Position numbers and translations under genes: made by a program. This document shows, piece after piece, positions 33,516 to 46,093 of a DNA stretch of 64,000 bases (its first letter is position 1; every line of letters starts with the position of its first letter). Source of the stretch: Fagopyrum homotropicum. Lineage: Eukaryota; Streptophyta; Magnoliopsida; Caryophyllales; Polygonaceae. Under the pieces are notes generated by a model, which saw nothing but the letters and a program-made list of their open reading frames with translations, did no database searches and was not told where the DNA came from. Location: positions 104,400,494-104,464,493 of the forward strand of contig BSWB01000005.1 of assembly GCA_033239125.1 (NCBI GenBank), in the 5' to 3' direction.

Positions 33516-36500
33516 ATGGCCATCCATTCTCTTGGTTCATCTCTTTCCCCTCCCCCCCTTCAATCTCCTCGCACTCCTTTTCATTACAGCCCTTTGAACT
33601 AAGCTTTTACTGTTTGTTTCTCTTATGCAGTTGGTTTCGACGAGCTCAATCTCGACGAGGCTCTAGCTGACCACCGATTAGATTTTGATACTTGGACTGT
33701 CCTGATTTCGAACGTTGAAAACAAGTACTCGGTGAGTTTCTTTTCTGGGATTTTACTTCTCCTCAATGTTGGCAATTCAGAGCTGTTATCGAAGGTTTTG
33801 CTTATCCTAGCTATGGTTTTTGAATCTGTTTGGACTTTAGATTGTAAATTCAGTGACAACATCCGCTGTTCACAGTGAACAACTTTGTAAATGAAAGAAA
33901 TATGGCTTTTAGCTTGAAGGATACTCTCCTTTGGAGTCTTTGGACATGTTTATATCAGAAAGCCAGCATTCAGCAATAGAGTAGGATTTTGAGATTCCCC
34001 TTCCCCTCCCTTTTGCATATTTCGGTGCAACCTTGGTGACTCATGAGCATGAGGGGTATACTAGAACATATGTGGTACACCTACATCTCCGAGACGTGGC
34101 TTATTGTTTATATCTTTGTAGATTTCAAAGATTTTTATTTGTTATCCTTCTGTAGACAGTGTCTCTGTTGGAAGCATGGAGCTATGTGTAAATATTTATA
34201 TCTGATTTTGTTTTTCTAAAGTATAACTTATATATGTATTTTATTACAACATAACAAGAGATCCTACAAGAGATCCACAAAAAGTGTCTATACTCTATAG
34301 CCTGTAAATTTACAGGCTATAGACACTTTTTGTGGATCTGTATTCTATGCAACGCTGGATGATTCAAATTGAGATGAATGCTGCCTAAAGGCATATCTAG
34401 GTGTTTTGGCTAGAAAGGGAATATAGAAGATCTTGACATGTTCATTCTGAAGGGAAGGGTTGGGATCATAAATGCACCCAAGGTGCTTGTTAGAGAAAAC
34501 GTAGAGCTGTCTAGTAATGGATGTAATAGACATAATCGTGGCCTAGACTGAGCTTTGCAAGTGATGGACACCAATTGAAAATTGCAAAACCACAGGATTT
34601 CGTATGGAATTTACTTGATCATGCCAAAGCTTGGCTCGTTCATCTACAGTTCACTGTAAGGTAGTTATATTAGCCGAGCTACTCGGACTCGACTCTTAAA
34701 AAGCTTGATTGGAGCTTGTTCACTTTCTAAATGAGCCATGAGACATTTTAAAGCTCAATAAAAATTTAGCCTCGGCTTGTTCATCTAGAATAACACTGTA
34801 AGGTAGTTATATCAGCCGAGCTACTTGGACTCGACTCGGACAAAGCTTGAGCTCGTTCACTTTCTAAATGAGCCATGAAACATTTTAAAGCTCGATTAAA
34901 ATTTAGCCTCAGCTCATTCAACTCGAATAACCGCCCTAATGGCGATTTAAGTTGTTGCAAATATTTTTCATTTATGTGTTGACTGATTTAACTTTTTTGC
35001 ACTATTTATATGTTTATTTTTTGATTTTGGACAATTAGCTTTCTTCATTTTGGCTCTGTTTATCAATTTTCTCAGATATTTTTAATCTACGTCTTATCAA
35101 ATTGTAATTATCTCATCTTAATTACCCCCAAAGAGAAAGAATAGTATCAGTGTGAAAAGAAAAAGGATAAAGCTGATATGGAGAGGAACTAATTAAACCA
35201 AATAAGTTTCATGCCCTTGCTTTGAAGGCCTCTACTGTTTCATTGGTTGACTGATTCCGAATATATCTTATGATTTAATATTTTAACATTCAGCATTTCG
35301 TATGAAAACGGTTGTAGGATGACATAAACAAATTATCCTTGGCATATGACTCTTTCTTGTCCAAGTTTCCTCTCTGTTGTGGTTACTGGAGAAAGTATGC
35401 AGCGCACAAAGCACGGTTATCTTCTGTTGAAGAGGCTGTTGAAGTCTATGAAAAAGCAGTCGAATCAGCTTCTTTCTCAGTTGATGTATGGGTTGATTAC
35501 TGCAGCTTTGCTGTTTTAATCTTTGAGGATCCTTTTGATGTCTCCAGGTAGGTATACAAATTTTGACAAAACATTTTCCCATCGAAAACAATTATACTTT
35601 GAATGATTATGCTTCTATTGTGAGTCTTGTGACTGTGCATGCTTTATCATGACTTACGATAGGATGTCAATTTTAGGCTATTTTGGTTTACATTTTCTTT
35701 TGCAATTGATGCTATGTTGAGCTGTTTTCCATCAATTCCTAGAACCACAACTCGAGTTGAACCGTCGAACCTCTAGGTTGGAAACTCAGCCTTGGTTCTG
35801 GACCTCCTGGTTTCACATCACTAATGTAGCGAACTATCTGAACCTGAACCTGAACTAAGAAAGAATATATGAACTGGTGTTATAAAGTTGTCTGTATATT
35901 TGGAATCTTGCATATGAATAGGTTATGCGGAGATATTTCCAGGATTTCAACTTTGGCTGGTCAAAGGCATATTCATATGGTCCATCTCCACTGTTTGGTT
36001 TTATTTATAACCTTCAATTCACATTGATATATCATTTAATAAATGTCTTGTTTGGTCTGGAGCAGGTGTACTGTAGAAGGTATAGATTCAGGACTGGAAC
36101 TAGACTCATCGACATGGTTTGGACCTGGTCCATTTTGGACTGGTTTCGTATCATTTAGAAGAAGTACACTATTAATTTCTGACAAATTTCAAATTAAAAT
36201 TTGTCCACTAAATTTGTTCAATCAGTAATGTCAATGAGACATAGGTGGGTACACGGAACATATTTTCTTATGTTTTTCGAAGTTATTATGTCTATTCAAA
36301 AACTAAATATAAATGAAGCTAATTATTCATTTGGAAAAAAGTTTAATAATGAAAAAAATATTAGCATAGCATTTAACTATTTAAGCATTACTCCTTTTCT
36401 ATATAAACCTCCTACTAGGTCTGGATTGTGACATAGTGATTTTATGGCTGCCACTCAGCAAATTGGAGCACTTATATTGTAGATGAAAGTGTGCAGTGTG

Positions 36501-39500
36501 CAGTGTGCAGATATCATTTTGGGTGTATACGGGTAGCTAATAGCTAAAACTGACTAAGCACCTAAAGTTTCACGTGCTTCCTTGTGTCTAACAGGTCAAG
36601 AATGAGAAAATGTAGCTTAACTAGTTCATCTGAGATGGCTATGAGCTTTATCCTCTTAGATCAATATTTCCTCTTTTGCGCCTTACCCTATTTGTGATCA
36701 TATCTAGAATAAGATCATTTATGTGAGGATCTGCTTGTATGTGGGTATAGGATCTGCTTGTATGTGGGTATGCGCAGTTCTGTCATGGGTTAATTCTACA
36801 TTCAATTCCTCTAAGTACTGCTCAATAGCTGGCTTCAGAAGTCCCCCCTGCACTGTACTGTTTAATTCCTGCGTCAGCGTGAATTTATGGGTTCTGCTCA
36901 TTAACCAAGTTGTATAAATGTTTGATCTTATGATAGTAGTATATAAGCTTCCTGTTAAATTTTGCAAACTACAATTCCTACCTGTTTAGTTTAATTGGAC
37001 TCGAGGATTTGAACAATAACTGTTCATCTGAAGCAAATTAATGGATTCTGAGGGTGTTACTTACATTTGGCAGTCGGCATTTTTTTGCATGTTGTATTGT
37101 GTCTGTTTTTATCGTGATGAAAAATGAAAATTTGGTTGGTAGTTATTGATAACTTCGAAATTTGAATTATCTGTCAGATTATTCAGGAGAGGATTGTCAT
37201 ATGTTGGAAAGGATTATCTATGTCATGCACTGTGGGACATATACATGGAATTTGAGTTTTCGCAGAAACAATGGAGCTCCTTATCTCAGATTTATATTGA
37301 AGCTCTGAAGCATCCAACCAAAAAATTGCATCAATATTATCATAGGTATGTGATAGTACTTTCTCTGAGTCCCATTAGTCACACTTTTAGAGAGGCAGCA
37401 TTATTTATTGAAGTTTAGCGTGGTATTGACTATTTTATCCGTATCTCCTCATTTGTTGAATTTTAGAATAGGTTTTCAAGTATTTTCTCACTTGTTGAAT
37501 CCGTTGTTCTACTCTTATGTCATTGTTGAAATTGTACAGTGCAAAATTTTGAATTTCTGTGGTCTAATAATATTGGTCCCTGCTTCACCTTCTCTTCCAA
37601 TATCAGTTATTCCAAAAATTCTAAAACCATTATAAGCTAGCAGCTATTAAGCCCTATACTCCATACAACAACCTGGCTTCAATGTAATGTGAGAATGTAT
37701 TGCATTTTTGGAGAGAAAGTTCATCGCTCTTCAAAACATTATCCAATGCGGTGAATACCCTAGTAGGTGTATTACAAACCATGGCCGGTTTATGTCAATG
37801 GAGTTGTTATTGCCGCACTTGAAGATATCTTATCCCTTTTGAGGAGCTTTTTGCCCCTCATATGGTTGTAATCACTATAGATCATCTTCTCATATTGATA
37901 AGAAAATATTATTCCAATCACAAATGTTTTCATTTGAACTTTTAGCCCGACTTTTGAGGAAGTTCTAAAATTTCAATTTTAAGTTAGAATATAGTGAAAA
38001 TTGATACTAAAGAAGCTCATCTCTCTTCGTTATACTAGGGGTGTCAAGGGGACGGGGATCCCCCATTTCCCATTACCCGCGGAGATTCCCTTTCATGGGT
38101 ACGGGGATTAGAAATGGTGATGGGGTGAAAATAGTTTCCCCCGTGCGGGAACGGTGACGGGAATAGATGTATCAGCCATGCGCCCGACCCCGCCGTCGAA
38201 CCCCGTCAGATAACAGAACCTCAGGTAAACCAGGCGAGAATTATATAATGGAAGAAACTAAATGGGAAAAGACCGTAGAATCGTAAAATGAGTATGATTA
38301 ACTAGTATTTTGAGGTATCCCACTAGTATGCTTTAAATTATGAAATTATTGAGTAAATTAACAAATATTTATTAGGCAAAGTTCAAGGAAAAAGCATTGG
38401 AATCATAAAGTAGAAGAAAATAATCAGGAATGGGGTATCCCGAGGGGGACGGGAATGAGTATGAGAACAGGGAAGGTAGGAATTATGCCAAACGGTAAAT
38501 ACCCAACTAATTATACGGCATGCCATGACCGGTCAATGTCAATGGAGGTGTCAATGCAATGTCAAAAGGTTTCCAATGTCTTGTGCAAGGCTATGAGACA
38601 TTTACTTGATATATACCAGCCTAATTTAAAAGATGTATTAAACAATTCAAATCTGATTTCAAACTAAGGCAGAGAGTCCCTATTTATACAAGTCCTAGGC
38701 CTAAAGATAGACTAACTAAATTAATAAAATTATACCTAAGATACACTAAAATACAACGATGATGCCCATAAATAAAAACCTGAGTTTATCTATAAAAGTT
38801 CTATCTAATCCAGAAGATAGCTAATTTCATGGGCCAAGTTACTCAAGGTGGATTGTGGAGACAAGCATTGGGCGCTAGGCAGGCTAGCTGCAGATGGTCT
38901 AGCATGGGCCACAGATGGCTGCCACTCTTGGGCACACCGGGCAGATTGGGCGACAAGCAGCCGTGCGCAGGCCATAAGTGGCCGGCACTTCTGGGCACCA
39001 GGCGGGCTGGGCCATAAGTTGCCTGATGCGGGCCACTTTTGGATTGCGGTGAGCTGGGTCTCTTTGTTCCTGGATCGGGTTGTCTGTGGCCAAACGCGGA
39101 CCACAAGTGGCCACACATTGGCTGCATGCCTTCTAGGCAGGGCTGCTTGTGGTCAAGCATAAGCCATATGTGGCCAGGCGCTGGCCACATGCCGCCTAAG
39201 CTGGGCGTTCGCAAGCGCATGTGTTAACTCCTCGAACGTCGTTGTGGTCCAAACTCCTGTGACGCTTTTCGTGAGTAAATCCCCTAGCTAATGAGTTAGC
39301 GATTATGGTGTTGGGGTTTTTTCGGTACTGGACTTGTGGCTATTGGGGCTATTGGGTTACTACTTAGGAGGATGACTACTGCTTCCATCATCTTGGACTT
39401 TTTGTCAGGGGTCCAATGCCGTCATTGGATATGTTGTGCTCGTCTTCCTGGATCATACCACACACCCTTTTAATCACTGTATATCATCTTCTCTTTTTAT

Positions 39501-42500
39501 ACGGGAATGCTGCTTCCAATTAATTATGTGTGTAACTTTTAGCACAAATATTGAGTAAGTTTTTAAATAGGCAAAACCACTCTTAAGTCTAAAGGGATTA
39601 GATGGGGAAATATGCACAAGAAGGAGCTCCGTTATTTTAAAAGGGCAATATACCTTGGCCTTTCTGATAGGCAGCAGAAGATCAATGGTCTGGGAATTCC
39701 ATTTCCCTATTTCATCCTTTTGACTCAAAGTAAATACATGTTATAGAACAACAGCAAGAGCTGTGTTAAGCCTCAAATTTGCAGATGCTTGAGCTATCAG
39801 TTTAGGCTCCTCGTCAGCTTTGCAAGAGTCTTTTAAGTTTTTGCTTGGGAATACTGCAACTTTATTTTCTGTACTTTATAATTGAAATATATGAATATTC
39901 TGGTAAATTTATTGCTGTTACTTGATGTATTTTTAGTTTCAAAAAAATCATTACCATTTGGGAAGAGGAAATGGGATGTCATCGCGATTCTATTGTGAAG
40001 TTGCAGCCTGAAAATGGGTCTGTTGACGAGTTTACTGTACCTGAAGATGATGAAGTCTCCTCTGTCATTATTGACTTGCTGGAGCCATCCACTAGGTCTG
40101 AAGCATTAAAAAAATACTTATCTATTGGAGAACACTTGTATAAGAGGGCATCTCGGTTGGATCTTAAAATTGATTGCTTTGAAAGAAACATACATAGAAC
40201 TTATTTCCATGTGAAGCCACTTGATGATGATCAACTAGAGAATTGGAAACAATATCTAGATTTGGTTGAGATGAATGGCGACTTTGACTGGGTATGTTGT
40301 TAGCTTATAATCATTGAACTCTGTTACTGTAACGATTTGAGCGATGATCTAAATGTTCGATACTGAAAATGACAGGCTGTCAAACTATATGAGAGGTGCT
40401 TGATTCCATGTGCCAGCTATTCTGAATTTTGGATGCGATATGTGGAGTATGTGGAATCCAAGGGAGGCCGAGAAATTGCAAATGATGCACTAGAGAGAGC
40501 AACCCGAATCTTTTTGAAGGCATGAACATTTGAAATTTCTGATCTAGTGCTTTGGTTTCGAATATGAGCAATGATTATGTAAATCAATGTTTTGAAATCT
40601 ACTCTATGTTCTTTGTTTCTTACCTGTTCAGTGCAAACATTTTTTCTTGCCAAATATTTTTACCATCACTGTTAAAAAGTTGACTAAATTACAAGTTAAT
40701 TCACTCTTACCATTTACTCAAATTTCCCTAGTTATGGCTGTTAGGTTTACAATGCTACGTTTCTTGCCAGAGTGATGTAATAGTCTCTTCTAATGATGTC
40801 GCCTATATTTTTGTTGATAAAGGGCATCCCTTCATGTTGAAATCTTATCCTAGGATGTGGTTTTATAACTTTCCACAACTTCCTGATTATAGATTGTGAC
40901 CTTAAGTACGATAAGATTGTAATGAAAAGAATGTGGGATAGTGAGTGCACTCTTTTTAGGGAAATTATGTTTTATAGCAGATACTACAGGAGATGTCGAT
41001 TCATGATTTAGTGTCTGGATAAATTGGGACGAATTGTGAAGAGGGTGCAATTGTAAAACCCACGTCACTGCGTCTCCTTTTCTCATTGGTTTACTGTGCT
41101 TGCTGTTTGATTCTTATTTGGATTTGCATTTTGGTGTTGAATATTTCTTCTTTGATCTATGTATTCAGCCTTCTGTGCTGTGGTTTGTGATTGGGATGTG
41201 GCGGGGTAGGAAGTTATGGGGCCTTGGGCAAGGGGAATCAATGATAGGAGTTGGATGATTAGAAGCACCGATGCCTGACAGTGGAGGTGACTTGATGGGA
41301 GGAGGTCAGGAAGGGAAAAAAGAGAGTACCTAAACGAAGAAAATGGGTAACAGATTAATATGACTTTTTTTTAGTTTAATTTAAATTTCTTTTATCAATT
41401 TATATACATGTAACATAATTTAGCACGCTATTCCACGAGAAAATGGGGGACAGATTGATAGTTGACTTTTTTTAATACCATTTTTCATACATGTAACAGT
41501 TTAGTACACCCTGTTCCATTTAAGTTGTTACCTCCTACCCCGTAGCTTGAGATCAACGAGAAGTCAATCAAACAAGATACTTCTATATGGAGTTGATCTG
41601 GCAGTTCTCTTCGAAATAGCATAAGCCACAGTTTGCAGTCTTAGATGATTTCATGACTTGTTGCATTCATATATTATAGATATTGTTGTTACAAACCCCA
41701 CTGCAGTTTGTCATTCTGTCTGATGCTTTGTGAGTTCTTATCCACCTGTTCATTTCTGCATTGCAGGATTTGCCCATAATTCATCTTTTCAGTGCTGGCT
41801 TTAAGGAGCAGATAGGTGACATTTGTGGTGCACGGACTGCATTTCTGCATTTTGATATGCATTCAGAATCCTCTTTTGTTGACCATGCAATGCGAAGGGC
41901 TAATATGGAAAAACGACTGGTAAGTAATACAAACTTGGAGAAACTAATTCCTCGATCTACTTCAGTCCAAGTGTATCTCTATCTTTTTTTATTACTATGT
42001 ATTTGTGAAATGGATACCTTCTAATCACTGACAGTGTTACAATATTATCAGGGAGACAATGTTGCAGCATCTAATGTTTACAAGGAAGCTATTGTTGTGG
42101 CTACCAAAGAGATGCCAGACACTCTCCCCATATTATATGTTCAGTTTTCACACCTTCAATACATGGTATGCAGTTGAAAATCACTTCATTTAAACTGCTG
42201 GCTGATTTCCATGTGTAATACTTTGATTACAAATTTTAACTCCAGTCATGATGTTAGGTAGCATTTGTTTTTCTAGTTAAGATAATCCTTCTCTTTTTTC
42301 TACTTTTCTTTCTTTGAGGGGCATTCAAAGGGCGGCAGGCTGCCAGTACTGAAATCTGGATTGAGTACTAATTAATTTATGGGCTATTTAAGTTTTGGTT
42401 GTTTTTGGTTCAGTAAACTCGGGCTATAGTGAAACATGCTTAACTCTAGTCCTAAAATTCCGGTGCTAGGCAATCAGGTCTGACCACTTTAAAAAGTCTA

Positions 42501-45500
42501 CTCTAAGGCTGCCCTTTTGGTAAAACTTATATCTCTGTCTGAGCTTTGTTCAAACATCAAATTTGAAAAAAAAAAGAAATAAAAAATTGTGAAGATATTA
42601 TTTCATTTTCCATGGCTGCTCAGCAATGAATGTGCTCAAGTTTCTACATGTTCATTGATTGCTTCCATTTAGCTTGGAAATAAGTTATTTTAATGTGGAG
42701 CATAAATAGATGTAGACATTCTTTTTTTTAGACAACACATTAGTGATTGTTTTTGTTTCAACAACATAATATATTTCTGCAAATGTTGATAAATCCCAAT
42801 TATTTAACTCCAGTTTTTCCCTAGATTACCAACAGTGTAGATGCTGCCAGAGATATTTTGATTGATGGCATCCCAACTGTGGCCAACTGCAAACTACTGT
42901 TGGAGGTATACTTTCCTTCATTTTTACACAATGAATCTCCATCTGTTTAACTTTATTTTGCATTTTAATAAAATAATTTGAAGAAGTCATAGACTAGAAT
43001 ACTCTTAAAGCGATTACCCAAATTAATCATTAAAAATAAAAATAAATTAGTTATTAGAAGTATATCTCGTTAATACTGGAAGGCTATAGAGGAAAAAGAT
43101 TAGGCGAAGTTATTAATATGAGGTGTTTCCAAATCTATACTTCAATTAAACCATTAATTGATTAAGGGTATTGTTGGAAAAAATTGCCGATTATAAGACA
43201 CTATCGAGGTAAGTACCGTAAGTTGAACAAAAAGTAAAGGTTAAGCACCTAAGAAATTAAAAGTGGGAGTACTAGGAAGTTATTTGATCATCGAAACAGA
43301 AAATTTACATTCATAAGACCATATTGAGGTAAGTTGAGCTGCATATGGCTAATAAGCCCTTACAAAAGAACACATGGAATTCATTGTCCAGTTGAGTCTT
43401 CCATTTTTGTATTTGCACTTTGAGTCACAGGCAACACCATTTAACAGTTTTATGCACTTAACTTTACAGGAACTTATAAATCTTGCAGTGAACCATGAAG
43501 GAGCACGACAAGTGAGCATTCTGGATCCTATTGTTGCTGATGCGATAATGCTAGGGTCTGATGTTTCAAGAGGTCTGAGCTACAAAGACCGGCTAGATAT
43601 TTCAGAGTTATACTTGAAGGTTTGTTTCACTATCAAATATGTTCTTTAGCATGAATGGTCTTTCTTATTTGTGAAAAGGGTAAATTACATGTTCGGTCCC
43701 AACAACTTGTAAGGTTTCTCATGTTGGTCCCTATACTTCAACTTGCTCTTATAAAGTCCCTATGAAGACCAATGCAAGATTAGTCCATCCGTCCAAAAAA
43801 CCATCAAATCTTCTGTGGATGAGCTAGAAGATATGTGGATCATTATAATCTGGATATTCCGGAGTTACACAAATCTTGCCCATAAATTAAGAGGGTTTTC
43901 GCGAAACCACCTGTATAATGGAAGTAAGGTGACTTGATGGGAGGAGGGTTTTCACATAACCACCTTTATAAATAATCAAACCATCCGTTCACAAAATTTG
44001 CGTGCTTAGTTTCTTGGTCAAACCTGTAAGTGGCTTAGTTCTTTATATCTTAAACTGTTGATTGTTTGGAACCTTGATTGCTCTCACCGAATGCCATTCA
44101 AGCTTCAAGTATTACTCTAATAGTTCGTTCCTTTTCTACATTTCAAGCAAAGGGAGGTGTAACGTTACCCCAATAGCTGTCATATTCTTCTGATGACATG
44201 TGTATGTTTACTGCAGTTCATTGACTTGACTGGAAATATTCATGACTCAAGGAAGGCATGGAATCGTCACATTAAATTGTTTCGTCGTTCACTGAGAGCT
44301 TATTCCACAAACATGCAGCATGTCAGAGAGACTTCGCCAAGGAATATTTTTACAGATACTACACATGTCACTGCTTTTGCTAACCCAAAACAAGTGACCA
44401 GAAGTGATGATATGAGCACTTCGATTCAGCTGACAACAGATAATGCAGAAAATCTGAAAGGTGTTCCTGATGAAGATGGCAATGGCAAGGTAGTTGAGAA
44501 AAGTTACAATTTAGTAGGTGAAGCTGCTGACATCGATCTTGATGTACAGAAAGAGCAACTACATGTTTCTGGACGAGATGAACCACCATCATTGGTTGTG
44601 TTGTCCTTAAATGAGCCACACAATGAACCTCAGAGTTTATCTTCATCAGTACATCATGCCAGTGAATCCTATCAAGAAGCATCTCAGCCAAACAGTATGC
44701 TTGAATGTGAGCAAAATACTGGACCTCAACCTGCTTCCGGCTTGTTTAGTGTTGAGGTCAATAAGTCCGAGTCTCCAACTAATATAACAACACCTAGCAT
44801 ACGTAGTCCTCGGTGCTCCAAAGACCAGAAGGATCCGGAACGGCTGCCTTTTCCCTCTGACCACGGTTCTCCAAAAGGACAAACTTCTAGGAAGTATTCG
44901 GAGGATCAGAAGTCCAAGGAGTCATCGGTTTCGGTACTGCGACGTGGTTCTCCTAACCGTTCAGAAGGTAAACATCATGAGGATGGGTCCCTTCACTCCC
45001 TAAGGCACCATTCTCGTTGGAGTTCGGTCGAAAGACAAGGCAATGAGCAGCCACGTTCACCACGACAACCTTTCTCTCCTGATGAAATGGGTGCTCAATC
45101 CTATTTGGATAGACACCGTCAAAACCGTCCCATGTATTATGAACATTCAAGAGGACAAAGAGGGAGAAGAATGCAAAGAGACAGGCGAGGGCCCGGAAAT
45201 TATGGAAGGAGAGCGCAGAATGTGCACAATCAGAGATTCACATCGACATCTCAGATGCAGCCTCCTGCCCAACCAGTTGGTGGCTACCCTTCCGGTCATA
45301 TGGATCAGTATCCAATGCAGAGTAGCGATCAACAGGCAAATATGCAGAGTAACCAAAACCAAGCATATAATCAGATGTGGCAGTACTACTTTTACTACCA
45401 GCAGCAACAACAGCAGCTGATGCTTATGCAACAGCAACAGCTGATACTTATGCAACAACAACCACAGGAGCAACCACAGCTGCAGCAACAACAACAACAA

Positions 45501-45923
45501 CAAGAACAATTGCAGCTACAAGTAGAACTGCAACAACCACAATCACAAGTGCACGTACAGAGCCAAGCAAATCAGGTGCAGGTTCTACAAAATCAGTACG
45601 AGCAGATGCAGAAGCTGATGCAGCTACAATACCAACAACAGGCAGAACACGGGCACCAGACACCACAGGCTGAGCAACAGGAACATCAGATGCAGTTACA
45701 ACAGCAGATGCAAGCGTATCAGTACGAGTACCAGCAACAGTACCTACTCTACCTTCAACAGCAGCAAGGAGGGTCTTTGGAAGCTCAGCAGGTTGTTTCG
45801 GCTGAAAATCAGGACCAAAATGAGGTGCAGCTGCAACAGGAGCAGCAATTGCCACAAACGCGGCCTGTACAGCAAGTTGGAGATTATGAAAATGAAGGTG
45901 CTTCGTCACAGATAAAGTCATGA
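33516..45923 (+). CDS. PRP39: PRP39, U1 snRNP-associated pre-mRNA processing factor 39 (11 exons, 1073 aa)
   Basis: PRP39 is a nuclear HAT-repeat protein that helps U1 snRNP bind 5' splice sites. Exons read by me: 33516-33534, 33631-33731, 35318-35547, 37178-37345, 39937-40291, 40376-40519, 41767-41919, 42052-42165, 42825-42905, 43470-43619, 44217-45923; all phases agree. The ATG has a strong context (CCACCATGG). The exon 1/2 join gives SLVGFDELNLDEAL, matching the conserved start of plant homologues. HAT repeats run through residues ~40-530 (FPLCCGYWRKYA, VWVDYCSFAV, YERCLIPCASYSEFWMRYVE, FKEQIGD). An Arg/Gly-rich stretch lies near 806-850 and a Gln-rich tail, coded by CAG/CAA, at ~898-1057. 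Exon 6 ends AAG|GCATGA, a GC donor. Plants often have two PRP39 genes; which one this is cannot be told here. The long Q-rich tail is unusual compared with the family core. Confidence 0.93.
34271..34339. repeat. Near-perfect hairpin in PRP39 intron 2
   Basis: The arms AGATCCACAAAAAGTGTC...GCCTGTAAA and their complement meet without a loop. The left arm has one extra 7-base bulge, where TATA is duplicated as TATACTCTATA. The stem is about 31 bp. It could be a tiny fold-back element or a small-RNA-like precursor. Confidence 0.7.
34652..34934. repeat. Tandem pair (142 bp units) rich in AGCTCGGCTCG motifs, PRP39 intron 2
   Basis: Two copies begin CACTGTAAGGTAGTTATAT and continue through GCCGAGCTACT, TTCACTTTCTAAATGAGCC and AAAATTTAGCCTC. 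The same family of words (TTTCTAAACGAGCC, AAAATTTA, GCTCGGCTC) recurs at 60410-60715. This suggests a dispersed non-autonomous transposon. Confidence 0.6.
36721..36772 (+). repeat. Short tandem duplication in PRP39 intron 3
   Basis: GGATCTGCTTGTATGTGGGTAT is present twice in a row. A GTGTGCA triplet repeat lies upstream at about 36489-36510. Confidence 0.7.
38036..38480. mobile_element. Probable hAT-like non-autonomous element (GGGGACGGGGAT type), PRP39 intron 4
   Basis: The left end is TAGGGGTGTCAAGGGGACGG, the form taken by many plant hAT-derived elements. GGGGACGGG-type words recur on both sides of an AT-rich middle (38036-38220 and 38430-38480). No clean right inverted repeat or 8-bp duplication was found, so the right border is approximate. 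Confidence 0.45.
38825..39230. repeat. GC-rich degenerate array of GGCCA-based words, PRP39 intron 4
   Basis: About 400 bases of irregular units such as GGCCATAAGTGGCC, GTGGCCACACATTGGCTG and CTGGCCACATGCCGCC. It is open in several frames on both strands because stops are rare, not because it codes. It contrasts sharply with the AT-rich intron around it and is probably part of an inserted element, possibly a solo LTR running from about 38520 to 39460. Confidence 0.5.
40517..40526 (+). promoter_or_regulatory. GC-type 5' splice site of PRP39 intron 6
   Basis: Exon 6 ends ...TTTTTGAAG at 40519 and the intron begins GCATGA. Reading on gives an immediate stop (GCA TGA). The protein continues in phase only from the acceptor GCAG at 41763-41766 (DLPIIHLF...). 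GC-AG introns are a minor class recognised by U1. Confidence 0.75.
45395..45870 (+). repeat. CAG/CAA-rich microsatellite-like stretch in PRP39 exon 11
   Basis: Mixed CAG and CAA codons give runs of up to about 8 Gln, with interspersed Leu, Met, Val and Tyr. Because the codons are mixed it is likely more stable than a pure CAG run. It also makes long open frames on other strands, which are not genes. Confidence 0.85.
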
Positions 45924-46093
45924 TAATGCACAGGAGGAGCGTTTACTTGTTGCATACCTTTGTAGTGTGTAAGGGGTAACTATTCACAACATCCTTAACG
46001 GTTAGTTACTTTGTGCTCAGTCACTCCGCCATGCCATCGTTTTCAGCTTCTGTACAATTTGCCTTGTTTCATCCACTTTGACTTGTATGCAGG

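Noticed and set aside
33495..33534. Upstream ATG at 33495 as the PRP39 start
   Set aside because: It is out of frame with exon 2; the ATG at 33516 has a stronger context and gives the conserved LVGFDE join.
33355..33540. 61-codon minus-strand frame at the PRP39 start
   Set aside because: It overlaps the C/T-rich leader and first exon of PRP39 and shows no family match.
38805..39227. Overlapping open frames of 62-125 codons in both directions
   Set aside because: The region is a GC-rich word array with few stop codons, inside an intron; no domain is visible.
44380..45921. Long open frames on the minus strand and in other plus frames over PRP39 exon 11
   Set aside because: They arise from the CAG/CAA repeat and from codon bias of the real frame; no start context or domain supports them.
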